DNA from: Streptomyces ruber
GTDB taxonomy: Bacteria; Actinomycetota; Actinomycetes; Streptomycetales; Streptomycetaceae
NCBI RefSeq assembly: GCF_014648075.1
Contig: NZ_BMQK01000007.1
Location: 88,842-152,841 of the forward strand
Reading direction: 5' to 3'
Length of the DNA: 64,000 bases
The number at the start of each line of letters is the position of its first letter. The first letter of the stretch is position 1. Under the pieces are notes generated by a model. It saw only the letters and a program-made list of their open reading frames with translations, searched no databases and was not told the origin of the DNA. The position numbers and the translations under genes are program-made. This document shows, one piece after another, positions 62,476-64,000 of the stretch.

Positions 62476-64000
62476 GTGATCGATATCAGCGAGTCCGTGA
62501 TGCAGTTCCTCCTGGCGTTCACCGTCGTCGGCCCGCTCCTCGGAGCCGTCGCCGCCCTCCTGCCGGCCCCGCCCGGACTGAAGGGGAAGTCACCCGAGCA
62601 GGCCGTGCTCCGCCACGGTGTCACCGTGACCGGCGCGGTCCTCGTCGCGGCGATCGTCCTGGCGCTCGGCCTCGACCACGACCAGCCGTCGAAGATGCAG
62701 GCCAGCACGGACATCAGCTGGATCCCCGCCCTCGACGTGCGCATCCACCTGGGCGTCGACGGCATCTCCCTCCCCCTCCTGGTCCTGACCGCGCTGCTGA
62801 CCTTCCTCTGCGCGCTGTACTCGTACTTCAGGCCGCCCGCGGGTCCGTCCCCGAAGGCCTTCGTCGCGCTGCTGCTCGTCCTCGAGTCCGGCACCCTCGC
62901 GACCTTCGCCGTCCTCGACCTGCTGCTGTTCTTCCTCGCCTTCGAGACGGTGCTCATCCCGATGTACTTCCTCATCGCCCGCTGGGGCGGCGAGGAGCGG
63001 ACCCGGGCCGCCTGGAAGTTCATCCTCTACACACTGCTCGGTTCCGTGGTCATGCTGCTGGGCCTGCTCCTGATCGGGCTCAGTGCGGGCACGTTCGACA
63101 TGGTGGCACTCGCCACTGACAACGGCCGGTCACTTACCGCGTCCGTGCAGGTCATCGCCGTTCTGGCGATCGGGATCGGGCTCGCGGTCAAAACCCCGAT
63201 GTGGCCGCTGCACAGCTGGCTCCCGGACGCCCACACCGCCGCGCCGACCGTCGGTTCGGTCCTGCTGGCCGGTGTCCTGCTGAAGATGGGCACGTACGGG
63301 TTCACCCGCGTCGTGCTGCCCATCGCACCCGACGGGTTCCGTACCTTCGCGCCCTACCTCGCGGCCTTCGCGGTCGTCGGCATCGTCTACGGTTCGCTGG
63401 CCTGCCTCGCCCTCGCCCGGCAGGGCGCCAAGGGCGACCTCAAGCGCCTCATCGCGTACTCCTCCGTCGGCCACATGGGCTTCGTCCTGCTCGGCATCGC
63501 CACCATGACCCCGACCGGCGTGAACGGCGCGCTCTTCGCGAACATCGCCCACGGCCTCATCACCGGCCTGCTGTTCTTCCTGGTCGGCGCGGTGAAGGAC
63601 CGTACGGGCACGACCGACCTCGACGCCCTCGCCCAGGGGACCGGCGCCGCCCTCTACGGCCGGGCGCCGCGCCTCGGCGGCCTCCTCGCCTTCGCGGCCG
63701 TGGCCTCGCTCGGACTGCCGGGACTCGCCGGGTTCTGGGGCGAGATGCTGGCGCTGTTCGGTGCCCTCCGGCCCGCGGAGGGCCTCAGCCGCCCCGCCTT
63801 CCTCACCTTCATGGTGATCGCCGCGTTCGGCACCTTGCTGACCGCCGCGTACATGCTGATTGTCGTACGGCGCGTCTGCATGGGAGCCTCGCCGCAGGAA
63901 GCGCAGGAAGCGCAGGAAGCGCAGGAAGCGCAGGAAGCGCAGGAAGCGCAGGAAGCGCAGGAAGCGCAGGAAGCGCAGGAAGCGCAGGAAGCGCAGGAAG
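62476..64000 (+). CDS. nuoM2: NuoM-type complex I subunit, second cluster, cut by window end
   Basis: At least 508 codons from GTG 62476, open at the window end. HLGVDGISLPLLVLTALLTF, FLAFETVLIPMYFLIARWGG (TM5 Glu), VKTPMWPLHSWLPDAHTAAP and DLKRLIAYSSVGHMGFVLLG mark a complete NuoM core of about 13 helices. From residue 474 the chain becomes an uninterrupted Gln-Glu-Ala repeat encoded by a 9-bp unit, in the loop that precedes the last helix in the first-operon NuoM. The remaining helix and stop must lie beyond 64000. Confidence 0.9.
   Translation, partial: MIDISESVMQFLLAFTVVGPLLGAVAALLPAPPGLKGKSPEQAVLRHGVTVTGAVLVAAIVLALGLDHDQPSKMQASTDISWIPALDVRIHLGVDGISLPLLVLTALLTFLCALYSYFRPPAGPSPKAFVALLLVLESGTLATFAVLDLLLFFLAFETVLIPMYFLIARWGGEERTRAAWKFILYTLLGSVVMLLGLLLIGLSAGTFDMVALATDNGRSLTASVQVIAVLAIGIGLAVKTPMWPLHSWLPDAHTAAPTVGSVLLAGVLLKMGTYGFTRVVLPIAPDGFRTFAPYLAAFAVVGIVYGSLACLALARQGAKGDLKRLIAYSSVGHMGFVLLGIATMTPTGVNGALFANIAHGLITGLLFFLVGAVKDRTGTTDLDALAQGTGAALYGRAPRLGGLLAFAAVASLGLPGLAGFWGEMLALFGALRPAEGLSRPAFLTFMVIAAFGTLLTAAYMLIVVRRVCMGASPQEAQEAQEAQEAQEAQEAQEAQEAQEAQEAQEAQE
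63892..64000 (+). repeat. 9-bp minisatellite (GCGCAGGAA)n inside nuoM2
   Basis: Eleven perfect tandem copies of GCGCAGGAA from 63901 to 63999, preceded by one variant (CCGCAGGAA, 63892-63900) and continuing past the window end. Each unit is three codons, so copy-number change keeps the reading frame. Confidence 0.95.

Noticed and set aside
63892..64000. CRISPR array
   Set aside because: Repeats are contiguous 9-bp units without spacers and lie in frame inside nuoM2.
55247..64000. Full second NADH dehydrogenase (with nuoD to nuoG)
   Set aside because: nuoC2 overlaps nuoH2 by four bases; there is no room or remnant for D, E, F or G.

Overview
High-GC DNA with strong third-position G/C bias, GTG starts, four-base start/stop overlaps, futalosine-route menaquinone genes, a NodB/GT2-type membrane-anchor remnant, a TTA codon in an accessory gene and a typical intergenic hairpin all point to a Streptomyces chromosome (core region). 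From memory, the gene order resembles the S. coelicolor region with the two nuo clusters; no database was searched.

Layout. 0.1-12 kb: menaquinone block (mqnA, mqnC, menG, a geranylgeranyl-reductase-family flavoprotein) with accessory genes between: two small ORFs facing a mini GntR regulator, a teichoic-acid-type transferase, an orphan prepilin peptidase, a frameshifted GH18-like gene, a deletion-fusion pseudogene, a PASTA protein and a GNAT enzyme. 12-13 kb: secreted NlpC/P60 hydrolase. 13.8-29.9 kb: complete 14-gene nuoA-N operon (complex I) behind a Rex-type operator. 30-38 kb: Uma2 nuclease, RecQ, fumarylacetoacetase, an ATP-grasp/flavoprotein pair, a HAD phosphatase and a LysM-transglycosylase behind a c-di-AMP (ydaO-type) riboswitch. 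39-47 kb: long-chain polyprenyl diphosphate synthase, LolA-like protein with an ABC-2 exporter, RarD permease, and a qorB/HxlR redox pair. 47.8-50.8 kb: korAB, a 2-oxoacid:ferredoxin oxidoreductase. 51-55 kb: a response regulator and two paralogous histidine kinases. 55-64 kb: a second nuo cluster, A2 B2 C2 H2 I2 J2 K2 L2 M2, cut by the window end.

How the genes fit. The polyprenyl synthase, Mqn enzymes, MenG and probably the reductase make and mature menaquinone, the acceptor for complex I. The first nuo operon encodes an NADH-fed enzyme probably tuned by the NADH/NAD+ ratio through Rex. The second cluster lacks the NADH module (E, F, G) and also NuoD in the part seen; with korAB nearby, a ferredoxin-fed or hybrid complex is the most interesting hypothesis. 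Short in-frame tandem repeats inside nuoC2, nuoM2 and nuoG1 and a single-base frameshift are the clearest sequence oddities.
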